Part shown: piece by piece, positions 47,860-59,213 of the stretch
Layout of the letters: each line of letters starts with the position of its first letter
Position numbering within the stretch: position 1 is the first letter of the stretch
Source of the DNA: Paracamarosporium sp. OC-R06-R3
Lineage: Eukaryota > Ascomycota > Dothideomycetes > Pleosporales > Didymosphaeriaceae
Assembly: GCA_019828545.1 (NCBI GenBank)
Contig: JACVRA010000499.1
Span: 1 to 63,910 of the forward strand
DNA: 63,910 nucleotides
Direction of reading: 5' to 3'
The notes under the pieces: generated by a model
Told to the model about the DNA's origin: nothing
Database searches by the model: none
The model's input: the letters and a program-made list of their open reading frames with translations, nothing else
Made by a program: the position numbers and the translations under genes

Positions 47860-49215
47860 TTAAGAATGACAAGGTCCCGGTCCAGCAGCCGTATCAAGCT
47901 GCTCATCACTTATAAAAATATCAGCTGCCGCTTTCCCATTAGAACAAAGCCCATCAACCCCATTCACAGGCTCAGAATCACTAGGGCCTTTAATAGCGAG
48001 GAAGCAAACGCCAGAGGCTAAATAAGCCCAATCAGTGCAACCTGAAGGCGACTGGTAACAGGCAATGCAACATTGTTCAATAGATGTGGCAGGCGACTGC
48101 TGGAGATGGTCACGAGTCGACGAAACGGCGATACCATTTATATCATTCGTTTTTTGCGCACATGACACTGTAGTCGAAGTCACGGTGAGGGCGAGGGTCG
48201 ACGTTGAGGTGAGGGTAACTCTTGTCTAATGTGCAACGTGAGCGGGTATTGAGATGTGAGGCTTGTAAAACATATACTATAAAATGTGAATATGGAAAAC
48301 CTCAGAAGATTTGTACTCACAGTTTCAATAGGTGTTGATGTCACGGTTTTCGTCAAAGCGACCACAGAAGTGGCCGTTACCGTAGATATGCCAGTAGCAG
48401 GCGTAATCGTTACAACCGCCGTTCTAGTCACAACTGGTTTGGACAAAGTTCTTGTCAAGGTGGAAAGCCGCGTCATGGTCTTGCGTACCGTTACCGTCTT
48501 CGGTTTTGGCTTCAGCCATGCTTGGTTGCAGGCTGGGCAGATGAAGCAAAGCCTCTTAGCCATGAGGGCGGACTCTGGCCGCGTCGCTCGACTGGAAGCG
48601 CAGAGGGGATGGGAATCACGGAGGCGATTGTCGTAGTGCTGGAATTTGTTTCGATGAATAACGAGGTAATCGTTGATGTGGTCGTGCTTGGCTGGACGAT
48701 AATTGTAATGTCGGTGCTATCGGTCCGAGTAACCGTGTTTGTCACTGTACTTGCAGGTGGAGTGCCTGCAGTCGCGGTGCGAGTGATCGTCACAGCGCTA
48801 GGGACGAGTGTGGTCGTCGTGTATATTGTCTTGATCGAAATCTTGAGATTGATATGCTCAATAGGCTTTAGAGAGTGACTAGAGCAGGAAGCTTTGCAAA
48901 AACCATGGCCATTATGGTTTTCCAGGACCTTAACGATTGCATCTTGGATATCTGCAAGTTAAATGTACGGTTACTAAATGGCGACTTGGAATGCGGCTCT
49001 ATTATAGGAAGTGAGTTGTACGTACTTTCGGTATTGTAGGAGCGCTTCGAAAGGGTGTCCGTATGCTCCACAGCCACCTCGTTTGTCTCGGGGTCAACGT
49101 ACGCCTTGATGATCAATGCAACATCGGAAATAGCTACTAAAGAATGTGTATCTTCGGCGGCAACACCATAAATGGCGAAAAAGACTCCAATGAGTGAAAG
49201 ACATCGGAGCTGCAT
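47860..49215 (-). CDS. Secreted Thr/Ser-rich mucin-like protein with apparent frameshift
   Basis: Signal peptide MQLRCLSLIGVFFAIYGVAA. Exon 49026-49215 joins 48951 across a 74-nt intron (GTACGT...TTGCAG), giving NIQDAIVKVLENHNGHGFC. The chain is then rich in Thr/Ser repeats (TVTNTVTRTD, IIVQPSTTTSTITS) up to SPPSWLRGFASSAQ. There the frame stops at 48512, while the next frame, open from 48563, carries on in the same style (KPKPKTVTVRKTMTRLSTLT, TATSVVALTKTVTSTP). A 95-nt intron (48226-48320) leads to a Cys-rich PAN/apple-like end (SIEQCCIACYQSPSGCTDWA). No plausible intron bridges the two frames; a 41-nt one with a GTCCGC donor is the nearest. So a single-base indel, assembly error or two genes must be considered. 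Probably a cell-wall or surface glycoprotein. Confidence 0.6.
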
Positions 49216-50014
49216 CGTGATGATTCAGAAACTTGGGGCTTTCTCGACGTAGCAACTGCAGCGTAGATTCCATGGTTTGTTTACCTCGCAACAATTTTAA
49301 AAGTTCGCTGATTCTCAAGGGTCAGGAATTTGCTGCCAACCCTTGTAACACCATATTGGGTGGGTGGCCGCGAATCTCAACTGGGTCGCCGCAAACTCCT
49401 CGCCATTCTCAAGACGCTTCACCTAACTCTCTCGTAAAGCTAGCCCTGCACGATTATTGTGGTTGCCACAGTGTCACTCTTTGCGGTGAAGTTTCGCGAA
49501 ATAAGGTGGTCGAGATGTAGACGCTGATACGCCCAGGCGCCCGGAATCTATCTCAGTCGAGGCGGGTCCCGGCACTGGCGAGTTGACAGCGGGCGCTTGA
49601 TGGATTGGGTAAGACTGAAGATCAGTACCTCGGTCTCTTTCTGGGTAGTCGGCGCTTCCTTTTTGGTCCTCGGTTAGCTGACGCATGCACCGAACTCAGC
49701 TGTCGGCTTCACCGCGAGAACCACGATTGGGTCCCTAGCCACGTGCGACCAAAACATGTCTCTCGAAATAGCTAGATGCACTTTGTAGCAGCAGAACCGC
49801 AGTATTGACCAAATTCCAATTAGAACGACGTGTTATCATCTTATTGACAAATGCTTCGACAATCGGTGGAGTGATGAGCGCACCAACATAGAGTCTAGCA
49901 GGAAGGAGTGTAGATTGCAGGAGGGAAGTACAATAAACCAAACAAAAAGACGAGCTAAAAGAGTGGAAACCCCTTCTTGACAAGTCGAAGAGGAAAAAGA
50001 AAGCCCCGACTACT
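49216..50014. other. Intergenic, no gene seen
   Basis: 0.8 kb between two minus-strand genes, containing the mucin-like gene promoter and the 3' region of the DUF1996 gene. Overlapping short frames only. Confidence 0.5.
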
Positions 50015-51283
50015 TTATAGCCCACCAAAGAGCATGTTGCGTTCGACTCTCGACCTCTTCTGGACCTTGACACCACCTGGTAACTCAGAAATTGCTTTCT
50101 CGAGCCCCAGTTCCTCTTCCGTCTCGGCGTTTCTGGCGGCATCGAAATCTAGCTTCGGACTCTTCGCCGGTATAATCGGGCCAATGGAGCAAGTGGGTGA
50201 ATTCATGCCTTGACCACTGGTCGTGCAGGTATCAAAGGCGCGTTGCAATTTTTCTTGGTCGGTCCAACCATTTACGTAGTCACCATGAAGTCCGTAGCCC
50301 ACTTTGTCGCCGTGCGACCAAACAAGAGTGCCGGGCTCTGCGCCAGAAATTTCATACTTGAATTCCGTGAAGACAGTGAAAATGGCTTTAGGGTGCGATT
50401 TGGGGCAGCGACCTTTTTCATGGCTCTGTAGGGGATACGCCATCTAGAGTTATACTGTTAGTCGCTATAGTTGAGATAGGATCGTTGATTTGCAATGAAG
50501 GAGGATTTATACAGGTCATGAAATACTTACGTGGCTCTTGTGGTCGTCACTGTCAAGATTCTTGCCGTCCCAGCACGAAGGAAACATAACCTGAGCGCGC
50601 ATCGTGTTACACTTTCCAGGTGGAAACTCAGGCTGCTCTGTTAATGTATCGACGCAATGGTGCGAGATAGCCTTGTGTTCAAAGTTGTTCTTGTCGAAGT
50701 TTCTGCCATGGGCTGTTAGTTTGAAATGAGAATTGCATTGGTACAGGCTATGCAACCATACCGACGGAAAGGATCTCCAGCAACCATACGCAAACCAGCC
50801 GGCGGAGCTAAGGCGGTGGTTTCCATCCTACCATCCTTATCAAAGTCGCACTGGGTTTTTCCTTCCTCGTAATCGCAGGCTCTGTTGAAGTAATACGCTT
50901 CCTTTTTACTAGTCAGTAAATTTATGATACCACAAAGCGCAGTACCTTACAGTTTGTTGGTACGGAACAGCTTTGAACTTCCCATTCTTCGTGGTTCGAT
51001 AGAGCATAGGCTGCCAGTAGTTGCTATGGTCTAGTTCCTTGTCACAAGACGTTGCTTTAGCACTTGTTGCGAGAGTCGGTGACATCGTTCGATTAAAAGC
51101 GGAGCCGCCGACAATATTATGGACATGGCCACCAGGTTTTCCCTCTTGGACTATCGGATCGGAACGCTGAATGGTCAAGGGAAAGCAAGTCACCGTGAAC
51201 TCGTCGCGAACCTCACCTGCAGTAGCGAGGCGAGCGATCGTAAACAGGATGGCTGGCAGGGCCCCTTTAGCGAAAGCAACCAT
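50015..51283 (-). CDS. Secreted DUF1996 protein
   Basis: 357 aa, four exons: 50951-51283, 50762-50901, 50531-50702, 50015-50443. Introns are 49, 59, 59+28 (87) nt in order 1-3, all GT-AG. The start at 51283 (context GCAACCATGCTTG on the other strand) gives the signal peptide MVAFAKGALPAILFTIARLATA. The DUF1996 hallmarks are in order: DPIVQEGKPGGHVHNIVGGS, DHSNYWQPMLYR, APPAGLRMVAGDPFRR, QVMFPSCWDGKNLDSDDHKS, HPKAIFTVFTEFKYEIS and VWSHGDKVGYGLHGDYVNGW. Paired Cys residues accompany these. The domain is common in fungal secreted proteins, sometimes joined to WSC modules, which are absent here. Biochemical role unknown; a link to cell wall or polysaccharide has been suggested for the family. The tail after SPKLDFDAARNAETEEELG is charged and variable. 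Confidence 0.92.
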
Positions 51284-51462
51284 GCTTGTCGAAGTGAAAA
51301 TGAACAATATATACGGAGATAACAAAATTCGAAGAAAAAGTACAAAGAAAACAGAAAAAAACAAAGGAAAAGAGACGTGAAAGATGTTTGTAAACTTTGA
51401 GGACTCGATAGAGTTTGGTCTTTTTGTGTTTGAAATGAAATTTCATAACAACGTTTTGCGCT

Positions 51463-51469
51463 CTTTATA
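51463..51469 (-). promoter_or_regulatory. TATA box of the DUF1996 gene
   Basis: TATAAAG on the minus strand, about 180 bp upstream of the ATG at 51283; the leader between them is A/C-rich on the coding strand. Confidence 0.45.
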
Positions 51470-51995
51470 CCAGTCTCGCCTACAATCGGCAGGGAACGCT
51501 GATGCTGTTATTCTTTTCATGCTTCGAATGGTAGCCAATGCCGTGCGATAATGTACAAAACGGTTAGTTGTTTGGAGAGGCTACGGAAAACTTACGGCGG
51601 ATCGGTATTAGGGGATTTGCTGACGGCGGAGACGCTAGGACCAATGATGGGCGACAGCCATTCTAATGCGCTTACGCACGCCACCCTCTCGAATACCGAA
51701 AATGGTCATAACGAGTTACGATTATCGCTCGGACACGGTCACAATTGATTAGTGATTCGAACCTAATCTTTCTTAGATGTGGTCCTCATTGCTGCGGATC
51801 TAACATCACTGCATCGATTCTCAGCCCTAGGATCCGTGAAATGACCGACGTCACGAATCCCATTCTTTTCCCTAATGTGACTCTAGACAATGCTTCGAGT
51901 GCTGAAAATGTTCACCTTCCACAGTTTTCTTCCACAATAAGAATCAGCGAGAGCCGATTCGATCGACTATTCATTGTTCTATTTCGTCCAAACTT

Positions 51996-52046
51996 GATTG
52001 GCTAGGACCATTATAGTTTCGTGATAGGTCAACAGCGTCAAGATTG
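51996..52046. repeat. 51-bp dispersed repeat, copy 2
   Basis: Counterpart of 47040-47090 (39 of 51 bases identical, mostly transition differences). Same orientation. Confidence 0.5.
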
Positions 52047-53063
52047 GTTTGTTGAAGCGGTACAAACAAGGCTCAGCTTTCCTTTTTAATCTGGATCGTT
52101 TTCCTCAGCCGCATGATTTAGTGGCTTGGCTATCATTGGGGGCAGAGCCTTGAATCGATTTGCGGCTGACCAATTCTAATTAGACTTCTCTATGGAGAAA
52201 CTTTTGGAGATAACTTGCACCAAACAAAGAAGTATTCCTCACTGTTCATGTTATGAGTAGTACTGCAGCATTTCAGTCGAGACAGGCCTGCAGCCCTCTT
52301 ATCGAGTGGTTGTTGGGCCTAGTGTGCGACCGGGCGGGTCGGCTCAACGCTCCATAGTTAGAGCTACACACTTCTAACAGCTGTACCATTACTAGTCTGT
52401 GGGTTTATATGGTTCTGCTCGTGCACAGTCTCCTTTGGAGTCGTTGTAAATGGAACGCTTGGTGAGGCTACCTCCTTATCATGATGACGCTAAAGATGAT
52501 GCAGCTATTCTGCTCGTGCAGTCACGAGAGCCAGGAGAATGCATTTTGCTTGCATGTTTTCCATCTTTTGAGACCTGCTTATAAAGGCTCATTTTTCAGC
52601 ATCACGTTCCTGGATAGATGAACCATGCCTTTAATTCCCTCCTGCAACCTTCCCCTATGTCGGGATTTCACAAAAGAATATATTGCCACCATTAAATAGT
52701 TTCATACGAACATATGGTGTCAACGTGAAGTATCCACAAGGGTTGTTTTACAAACAGTTTTTACGAGCCTCTGAGGCAGGGAGCATAAGTGTCTTACAGA
52801 CATTGTGCACTTGACTAGTCGACCTTGGTGGTGACGTGTAGAAACATCGCTGATACAGCTCCTGACGTAATCAAACAACCACGATCTATTCAACAATTAT
52901 AAAATACCCTACTCATATATAGCACCACGCTATCGTGAAGCTAGCCCAACCGTCAACAAGCAAACGAAATTGTCTAGGAAGTATTATCTTTCGAAGATAA
53001 ATACCTTTTCTTTCTTCTCACTCATCAAAAACGACAAAAGGTAAGATCACGCAGCGATTGGCA

Positions 53064-53459
53064 ATGACACAGCAAGCTCCAATCCAAGATCGAATGGATG
53101 AAGCGGTGGGGCCTATTCCAGGCATCCATGCCCTTCTACTAATGTTCAAGAAACCTGCAGCAGCGACGACGAAGCCTACACATATACATCAACCTACTCC
53201 TGACGATGGACTCGAAGCCGAACAGTCAGGATTATGGAGCTCTAGCGTTCTTATGGCGAAGCGGATCGGTAGGGCACTGCATATAAGCTCTCTGTTCCAT
53301 GTCGAGAAGTCTGTGCATGGTGCTCAAACTGAAAATTCCATGCGTCCTCGACGTTTCGGTCGCGGACTAAGTTTTCCGCCCTCTGGTAAATGTGCTCTGA
53401 AGCGCAGCGGAGCCATTCGGGGGCGGTCTCGAACTTCTCCCAATGCGGTCGGATCTTGA
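53064..53459 (+). CDS. Doubtful small hypothetical protein
   Basis: 131 aa from the first ATG (MTQQAPIQDRMDEAVGPIPG). In favour: a TATAAAA-like element near 52897-52903, a CT-rich leader and a GTAAGA donor-like site just upstream at 53041. Against: no domain, an Arg/Ser-rich C-terminus and no conserved feature. It could be part of a larger spliced gene or of no gene at all. Confidence 0.22.
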   Translation: MTQQAPIQDRMDEAVGPIPGIHALLLMFKKPAAATTKPTHIHQPTPDDGLEAEQSGLWSSSVLMAKRIGRALHISSLFHVEKSVHGAQTENSMRPRRFGRGLSFPPSGKCALKRSGAIRGRSRTSPNAVGS

Positions 53460-54721
53460 GTATCACACAAGCATTCAACCACCGTCATGGGATGCTTTTC
53501 TTTTAGATCATATCCTCTAGCCGCATTAAACCACAAGTTAAACCGGATTAGAGCTTGTGTATGTATGCGAAGCCTCTTTATTGGATCTTTTTCTGAAACG
53601 TTTTGAGTTTCGGACCATTTATGTCGAGGTGCTCCACTAAGGTTTATCAATTATTCTAATGGTATATTTTATTCTCTATATATATAATACATTTCTTGTG
53701 ACATCATCGAATAATTTATTTTGATGCTTCCTACGATGTATACTGACTCTTTTTAGTCCCTGTATGCCAGAACCTTTTCTCGACTGAAGCCTCCGTCTGG
53801 AGTGTTAGTACGCTTCCTTTCGCTTTTTCCCGAAATCGGATAATAATAAGGAAAAAAAAGGTAATAATCCATGAAGAAGAACCTTAGTCAACGATGGCTG
53901 CATATATAAGTATGTTGCTCCTTGGAAGATTACTCGACCAACGTAGGGGCAAATTATGAGAATCGTCTTCTCCAAAGAAATGATGCTACATTTGTTCTAT
54001 TACCGGTATATCGGGACTGCGGCTGTCTTTCATCTAGGCCAAGGTAGGCGTGGTAATTGTGGAAACTGCGGTTGATTAGTTTAAGGGTGAGTTCAAAAGT
54101 TTTTTTTCAACTAACTAGGTGTGCTTTGTAGAAACTGCAGAGTATGTACGTCCATGAACGTAAACAGCGCTAGTCCTAGATAGGTGTAGCCTTCTCACAA
54201 AGGAGCAAGAGCTTCCTGAACCGTCACAATTAGCTTCGCAACTGGTATGTCCAGTAAGGGTGTCACTTCCATTATTTGAATCGATCATCTCTTAAGCAGC
54301 TCCAAATTGGATTAGAACTAGAAGAACCTTTTTAAGCGTCGCTCTTAATCTCCCGATGGGATTTTTTTCTTCTAGCTGCAAGAATTAAAGCCTACTACTC
54401 AACATGCGCAGAGGGAAGCTCAGTTTGTTGGACGCCGCGATTCTTTCACCCTTTGTATCACTGGCGCAAGATACTATCACTATCGTGATGCACGTGCTCA
54501 TCTTGTTGCTTCGTGTTGGTATAAATGACCAATATATCTCAACTAACGAGATCTGCACGGCCATTGAACATTCAAATTAACTTCACTGCTGGCCCATTAT
54601 AATCAACCCGGGTTAGATTGAACTCCTAAATTCTTCCCCTTATCGGTCCCACAGCAGGTCGAAATTCAACTCTTCGAATTCCTACCGCTACTCCAGAGCC
54701 GAGCTTTCAAACCAATAAGCC

Positions 54722-56056
54722 ATGCACAAGCTCTCTCGCTTGTTTCGCAAAGTTACGGGTCGCAAAGAAAGGAGGAAACACGAGAACAACACTGGAAGCA
54801 ATAGTACCATTCTTCCTGTATCATCACCTAACTCCGATCGAGAACCCATTTCAGTAGAGTGGACTGTGCCTATGATGATAGTTGGTGTCACACCGATACT
54901 TACACCTCCGATACTTGCTCCTATCGAGCCCATGTCACCAATCCGATTACCCTCCCGTATGCAGGCGGGGTTCCCTGAGGAAACGTCTGATATTGCGACT
55001 AAGGACGAGTCAAATGACGGTTTTCGTCCGGTTAGCTCCGTGCAAGAAGAGGCCACATTTATACTAGCTGAGCCCCCAATATACCCTGTGTCGATACGTT
55101 CCGATCTATCTAGGCCGTGGACTCCATCGCCACCATCGCACTGCCCGGAGACTTCTCACATATTGGATCAATATACACCGGAGCGAAACATGTCTGATCC
55201 AACGGCATCTCTTCAAGCTATCTCGTCACAGGTACATCAGCAACCGACCTCGAAGAGGAGGTCCGCGCCGACTACCAGTCGAGATATAGTACAGAAGCGC
55301 CATTCGAAGAAATCAGACGATCAAAGTACAACATCACCTAGGCTTCCTATACCTCGCTATACCATGAGCGATCCTCGAACACGAACGCAAACCACAGTGT
55401 CTCTGCCTCAAAGCGGGAGCCTCCCTCACTTCACGATATCTCACGCACGGAATCCCACTCCTCTTACCGTTTCCCTACCTCAAGGTGACTCAGATGAGAT
55501 GCCTGAATTCAACGACGCGTCAGCCAACGCACCATGTACGTCGTCCATATTTTCCCGAGGATCACCACCTCGTATACCGGCAGCTTTAGCGTACAGGGTC
55601 AGTACACCTGTTGTAAATTCAACATCTGCTCTGAGACGCGATAATGGAGTCATGGATCTTCGTGAGCTGCACCCAACCCCGCCACGCACGGGTAACTTTG
55701 TTTCGACTGAAGAAGGTGTTATGGGTGTGTTGCGGGAGTCACGCGGGGACCATCAGGAGCCCGCACATAGATATGTGCAATTTCGTAAGATTGCATCTGA
55801 GCATGCTAGGCGTGAGTGTGAAAGTGAGTACGCTGGTTCTGAAGCAGTGCAGACGCAATTTCAGAGCCGCAGAGATGAGCGTGCCCGATCTATAGGTGAC
55901 GAAGAAGAAGTCGACTGGGAAGGAATCAACGAGGATGATGATCAATATGGAACCGAGGGCCAGGAAGGTGACCAAAGATATTTTCCCGATCGGATTGGAG
56001 CTCAAAATGGGTTTGGTTTCCGCGGAGATGAATGGGAAAGCTCATGGAAAGCGTAA
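54722..56056 (+). CDS. Orphan disordered protein, 444 aa
   Basis: Single exon beginning MHKLSRLFRKVTGRKERR, a short basic amphipathic stretch, followed by about 400 residues of Ser/Pro/Thr-rich, low-order sequence. Short internal resemblances occur: TRTQTTVSLPQSGSLPHFTI and NPTPLTVSLPQGDSDEMPEF look like two copies of a TVSLPQ-centred unit (residues about 230-265). The C-terminal 60 residues are acidic (DEEEVDWEGINEDDDQYG). No signal peptide, TM segment or known domain. The unbroken 1.3-kb frame is unlikely by chance. Possibly a lineage-specific scaffold or nuclear protein; I do not recognise it. Confidence 0.65.
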   Translation: MHKLSRLFRKVTGRKERRKHENNTGSNSTILPVSSPNSDREPISVEWTVPMMIVGVTPILTPPILAPIEPMSPIRLPSRMQAGFPEETSDIATKDESNDGFRPVSSVQEEATFILAEPPIYPVSIRSDLSRPWTPSPPSHCPETSHILDQYTPERNMSDPTASLQAISSQVHQQPTSKRRSAPTTSRDIVQKRHSKKSDDQSTTSPRLPIPRYTMSDPRTRTQTTVSLPQSGSLPHFTISHARNPTPLTVSLPQGDSDEMPEFNDASANAPCTSSIFSRGSPPRIPAALAYRVSTPVVNSTSALRRDNGVMDLRELHPTPPRTGNFVSTEEGVMGVLRESRGDHQEPAHRYVQFRKIASEHARRECESEYAGSEAVQTQFQSRRDERARSIGDEEEVDWEGINEDDDQYGTEGQEGDQRYFPDRIGAQNGFGFRGDEWESSWKA

Positions 56057-57002
56057 CAAGAAGGAACAAAGAATCGCTTCAGCTGCATGTCGGATTAAGC
56101 GTTACCGTGAAGGTCATTCAAGCGGACGAGCTCTGGGAGCTTGGGAGCGTGTTTGCATTAGACTATGAATCTCAATGTACATACCTGGATTTCAAAGGAA
56201 TGATTGAATACACGAGACCGACCCGAGGCTTGAACGATAAATAGAAAAGTGGAGCGAAAGACTAGTAACTCGTTAGTCGTGGACTGTGGCACTTGCATAG
56301 AGGAATAAGTTTAATAGATGTAGCAGTACAGGCGAGGTATACGACGTGTAACGTTTTGTTAACGATGATACGCAACTAGCGCTGATCAATGGAATAGCTT
56401 CTATTAGTGTACCAGTGTTTCGATAATTACCTTAGAAAAAGAAGATCAATCTACCATTTTTAGCGATACAAGACAAAGAGTATTGTTTCTGGAGGCTGAG
56501 GCTTACGTAGAGATCTAATAGAGAGCGTTTCATGATAGCGGGTTCGCGAGACAAAATGGTGACAACAAGTAAGAACATGCTGCGGCGTATTTCAAAGATG
56601 AGCACAAGACTACTGGCAATTGAACTGTGAACAGAGGTCCTAGAAACAAATCGAAGCACTGTGTAGAGCTGGGGCAGTTTTGCGCGGTTCACGAGAGCAT
56701 CCTAATGAAGGTAAGAAGATCGTCGCCGTCACGCCACCGTGAGCGATTTGCTATTGTGTCAAATGGCAGAACTTACGGCGTGTTTCTCTTTTTCTGAATC
56801 GCATACTCAAGCATTCTTGTGAAACGTACATGTGATCAGTCAGCAGCGCCAATCGAGAGATACCTTTCACTTGACCAAAGCTTGCCCGTATAGCCGTCAC
56901 GGCAACACGAAAACCACACCCCGTCACAGCAAACGGACCCGCGCTCCTACCCCAACCTATCTCTTACACCTAAAAACCTAAACAACACGCGGAGTCAACA
57001 CC
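56057..57002. other. Intergenic, no confident gene
   Basis: 0.95 kb. A minus-strand frame at 56432-56692 with an acceptor-like TTCATTAG just upstream has a somewhat protein-like hydrophobic composition, but no start-bearing exon joins it in frame. The right end is the promoter of the zinc-ribbon gene. Confidence 0.45.
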
Positions 57003-58025
57003 ATGGATCCAAACCGCGCCGCCCCGAGCCTCAACACCAGTGTAAGTTTACCCTTCCTGCCCAAATCCGCCTTCAAGAAAGCCCTCAAGTCGCCCACCAA
57101 AATACTCCCCCCCTCAATAAAGACGTCAATGAAGCCCCTTCTACAACGCCGCCAGAGCCCCCTCAGTAGCATCTCCGTGGACCCGAACGGTCGCGTGCCC
57201 AAACTCAACGTGCAGCGCGCGTCCGGAGGCATCGAAGACCCATTCATCGACCACGCAACCGCAACATGGGATTGCTGCGCCTGCGGCACGCAGAACGACA
57301 TCTACATTCATCCAGGCCAACATCCTCTCGGCGCCCTGGCATGTGACTGCCCCCACAAACCATGCAGCACGTGCACAACCACAGGACAAGTGAAGCCATT
57401 CTTGCCAATCGAGGAGCCTGCCATGGTACCCTGCGGCGACGCCAACGACTCAGACGTGCTCGGCACAGACAACGAGAAGATAACAGAACTCCGCTTCGGC
57501 ATCGTGTGTCCCTCGTGCGGCCTAAGCTGGAGGGCACGCGAGTTCGGCAAGAGGTTCTCCAAGACACTGCGCAAGATGCCGAGCGTATCTCTCAACCAAG
57601 CCGTGCGTCTCGCGCCGGTGGAAGGCAAACTGCGCAAGTCGCGCTCCACGCTGGTCCTGGGAAACAAGCGCATCGTCACGCCGCCGAGCACGGCGATGCC
57701 GAAGCAAGCCGAGTATGCGGCTGTGCGGTTCAGCGGTATCACTTGTACGTGCGGCGACGCTATCAGCTTGAAGTCAGCGTTCTGCTTTCAGATTCTGGGA
57801 GAGCAGGTGGATGAGCGGGAGAAAGAATTCAAGGGGTTGTTGGTGAGGGAGGGAAACTCGGCGGGATGGACGACGACGAAGGAGTTGAGGGAGAAGGGGC
57901 ATGGTACGCCGACGTTAAGGTTTGGACACGTGGAACATCCGAATCCGTTGCGGAGCTGTCCGGTGGTTGACAAGATGGCGAGGGATTCGTGGGAGGCGAA
58001 GTGCGATAAGGAGGGTTGGGTTTGA
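57003..58025 (+). CDS. Zinc-ribbon-type conserved fungal protein
   Basis: 340 aa, single exon, start context CAACACCATGGAT. The first 80 residues are basic and disordered (PKSAFKKALKSPTK). Residues 89-124 hold a Cys-rich knot: WDCCACGTQNDIYIHPGQHP and CDCPHKPCSTC (Cys 91, 92, 94, 114, 116, 121, 124 with nearby His), resembling fungal double zinc-ribbon proteins. Further CxxC-type pairs are VCPSCGLSWRAREFG near 170 and ITCTCGDAIS near 245. The C-terminus ends KMARDSWEAKCDKEGWV. The regular Cys spacing points to structural zinc sites. It belongs with the conserved right end of the window. Molecular function unknown; a nuclear or nucleic-acid role would be speculation. Confidence 0.8.
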   Translation: MDPNRAAPSLNTSVSLPFLPKSAFKKALKSPTKILPPSIKTSMKPLLQRRQSPLSSISVDPNGRVPKLNVQRASGGIEDPFIDHATATWDCCACGTQNDIYIHPGQHPLGALACDCPHKPCSTCTTTGQVKPFLPIEEPAMVPCGDANDSDVLGTDNEKITELRFGIVCPSCGLSWRAREFGKRFSKTLRKMPSVSLNQAVRLAPVEGKLRKSRSTLVLGNKRIVTPPSTAMPKQAEYAAVRFSGITCTCGDAISLKSAFCFQILGEQVDEREKEFKGLLVREGNSAGWTTTKELREKGHGTPTLRFGHVEHPNPLRSCPVVDKMARDSWEAKCDKEGWV

Positions 58026-59213
58026 GACTGAGCAAGCGGAGAGGATGGCATAGTATCTGGGAATCGTTGGAGATGGACGAATATTGGTGCTTGAGAGCAT
58101 TGATGCTCCTGGCATGCGTTCAGGGCACGCTAGGCATTGCAGGTTGACTCCTGACTTCTCTTGGGTAGGCGCAGGTATTCAGCTGTTGAATACGGCAGAC
58201 CCGCGACAAGCGTGGAAACACTGCTAGAAGGTACCCGTAGGCATCACTGAAAAGCGTAAATTCCGGTGATGATTTTAGAAAACGATGATGTTGCTCGGTG
58301 TGAGAAGTTTCCTCAGGTTGGGTGGTATGTGCTCGCTCACTAAATTGTCATAAGGTGACCTGAGCGTCAGCAGTTCTCCCCGGCTTTGCCATTTTGGAGC
58401 CCTTCTCTTGTCATCCGTTGCAATCACTCGGGCTAGTTGTGAGGCAGCTGAGTTGTCCGCCCTTTTATAAGTATCGGAGGTCGCCGAGTGACTCAATAAG
58501 TGATGTTTTGCCTCAGAGTTTGCTGAATATCACGTTCATGTTCGTGAAGTGTGAATGCACTCGTGATCGCATCTTTACAAACGAGAAAGAGAATTGACAT
58601 GTCAAACACATTGAAGACGTCGGGCTCGAGATGTTGCACACGGGTAGTCGGGTCATTATTTGACCCGAACATACTCCACTTCTGCACACTCACGGCGTGG
58701 GCTTATGAGGAGAGCCTCACAAACAGCCTAACAGCCACCTACCACATTTCGACGGCCATCTGGACAGTCACAGCCTCAGGCCAGGCCGCAATATCAACCG
58801 AGGCTTTCCAGGCAGCCGGAACGAGCGCCCGATTGACCAACCAAACGACGAGCGCAATAGTCGGTGACCATAGGGCAGTGAAGATGTGGGGATACGGTGC
58901 TTGCTTTCGCTGTGTGCAAAAAGAAAGCCGCGCCACAGCACAGCCATAGAATCCCAACGCCCGCGCGCTAACAGGCCGCCCATGTGCCGATTGGGGTTAG
59001 CCGATCGCTCAGGCATGCTGTGTGTACGAACAGGCTTCTACTTTAAAGCAATACAAATAGTGAAGGACATGAAGTTCACAAAGAACATACCATCGAGATC
59101 CAACACTCTAAATCTACACACACGTTCGCAGCCAACGCGCCCTTTCAAACCAAACACCCGCTAAGCAATTTCCGGTCTCGCGCGAAACGGTCCGTGCACT
59201 CAGCCTTATCATA
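58026..59213. other. Intergenic, no confident gene
   Basis: 1.2 kb. A minus-strand frame at 58739-58957 reads like a hydrophobic helix (IFTALWSPTIALVVWLVNRA) but cannot be joined to other exons in frame. The last 150 bp form the promoter of the gene at 59214. Confidence 0.45.

Larger units (their letters stand above)
51284..54721. other. 3.4-kb nearly empty stretch
   Basis: The largest gene-free region here. It holds the DUF1996 promoter, copy 2 of the 51-bp dispersed repeat and one doubtful small frame at 53064-53459. From about 53640 to 54400 it is AT-rich with poly-T and poly-A runs. No transposase, tRNA or long inverted repeat was seen, although a short GATTAG/CTAATC hairpin around GTTCGAATC lies near 51745-51770. 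Confidence 0.5.

Noticed and set aside
51735..51775. tRNA-like B-box (GGTTCGAATC on the minus strand)
   Set aside because: No A-box, no acceptor stem or anticodon arm could be folded around it; only a local GATTAG/CTAATC hairpin is present.
56432..56692. 86-codon minus frame preceded by an acceptor-like TTCATTAG
   Set aside because: The likely upstream exon (GTAAGT donor near 56776) joins in a frame that stops after a few codons, so no coherent gene results.
58739..58957. 72-codon minus frame that reads like a membrane helix
   Set aside because: Splicing to neighbouring open frames gives immediate stops, and the plus strand is also open; insufficient support.
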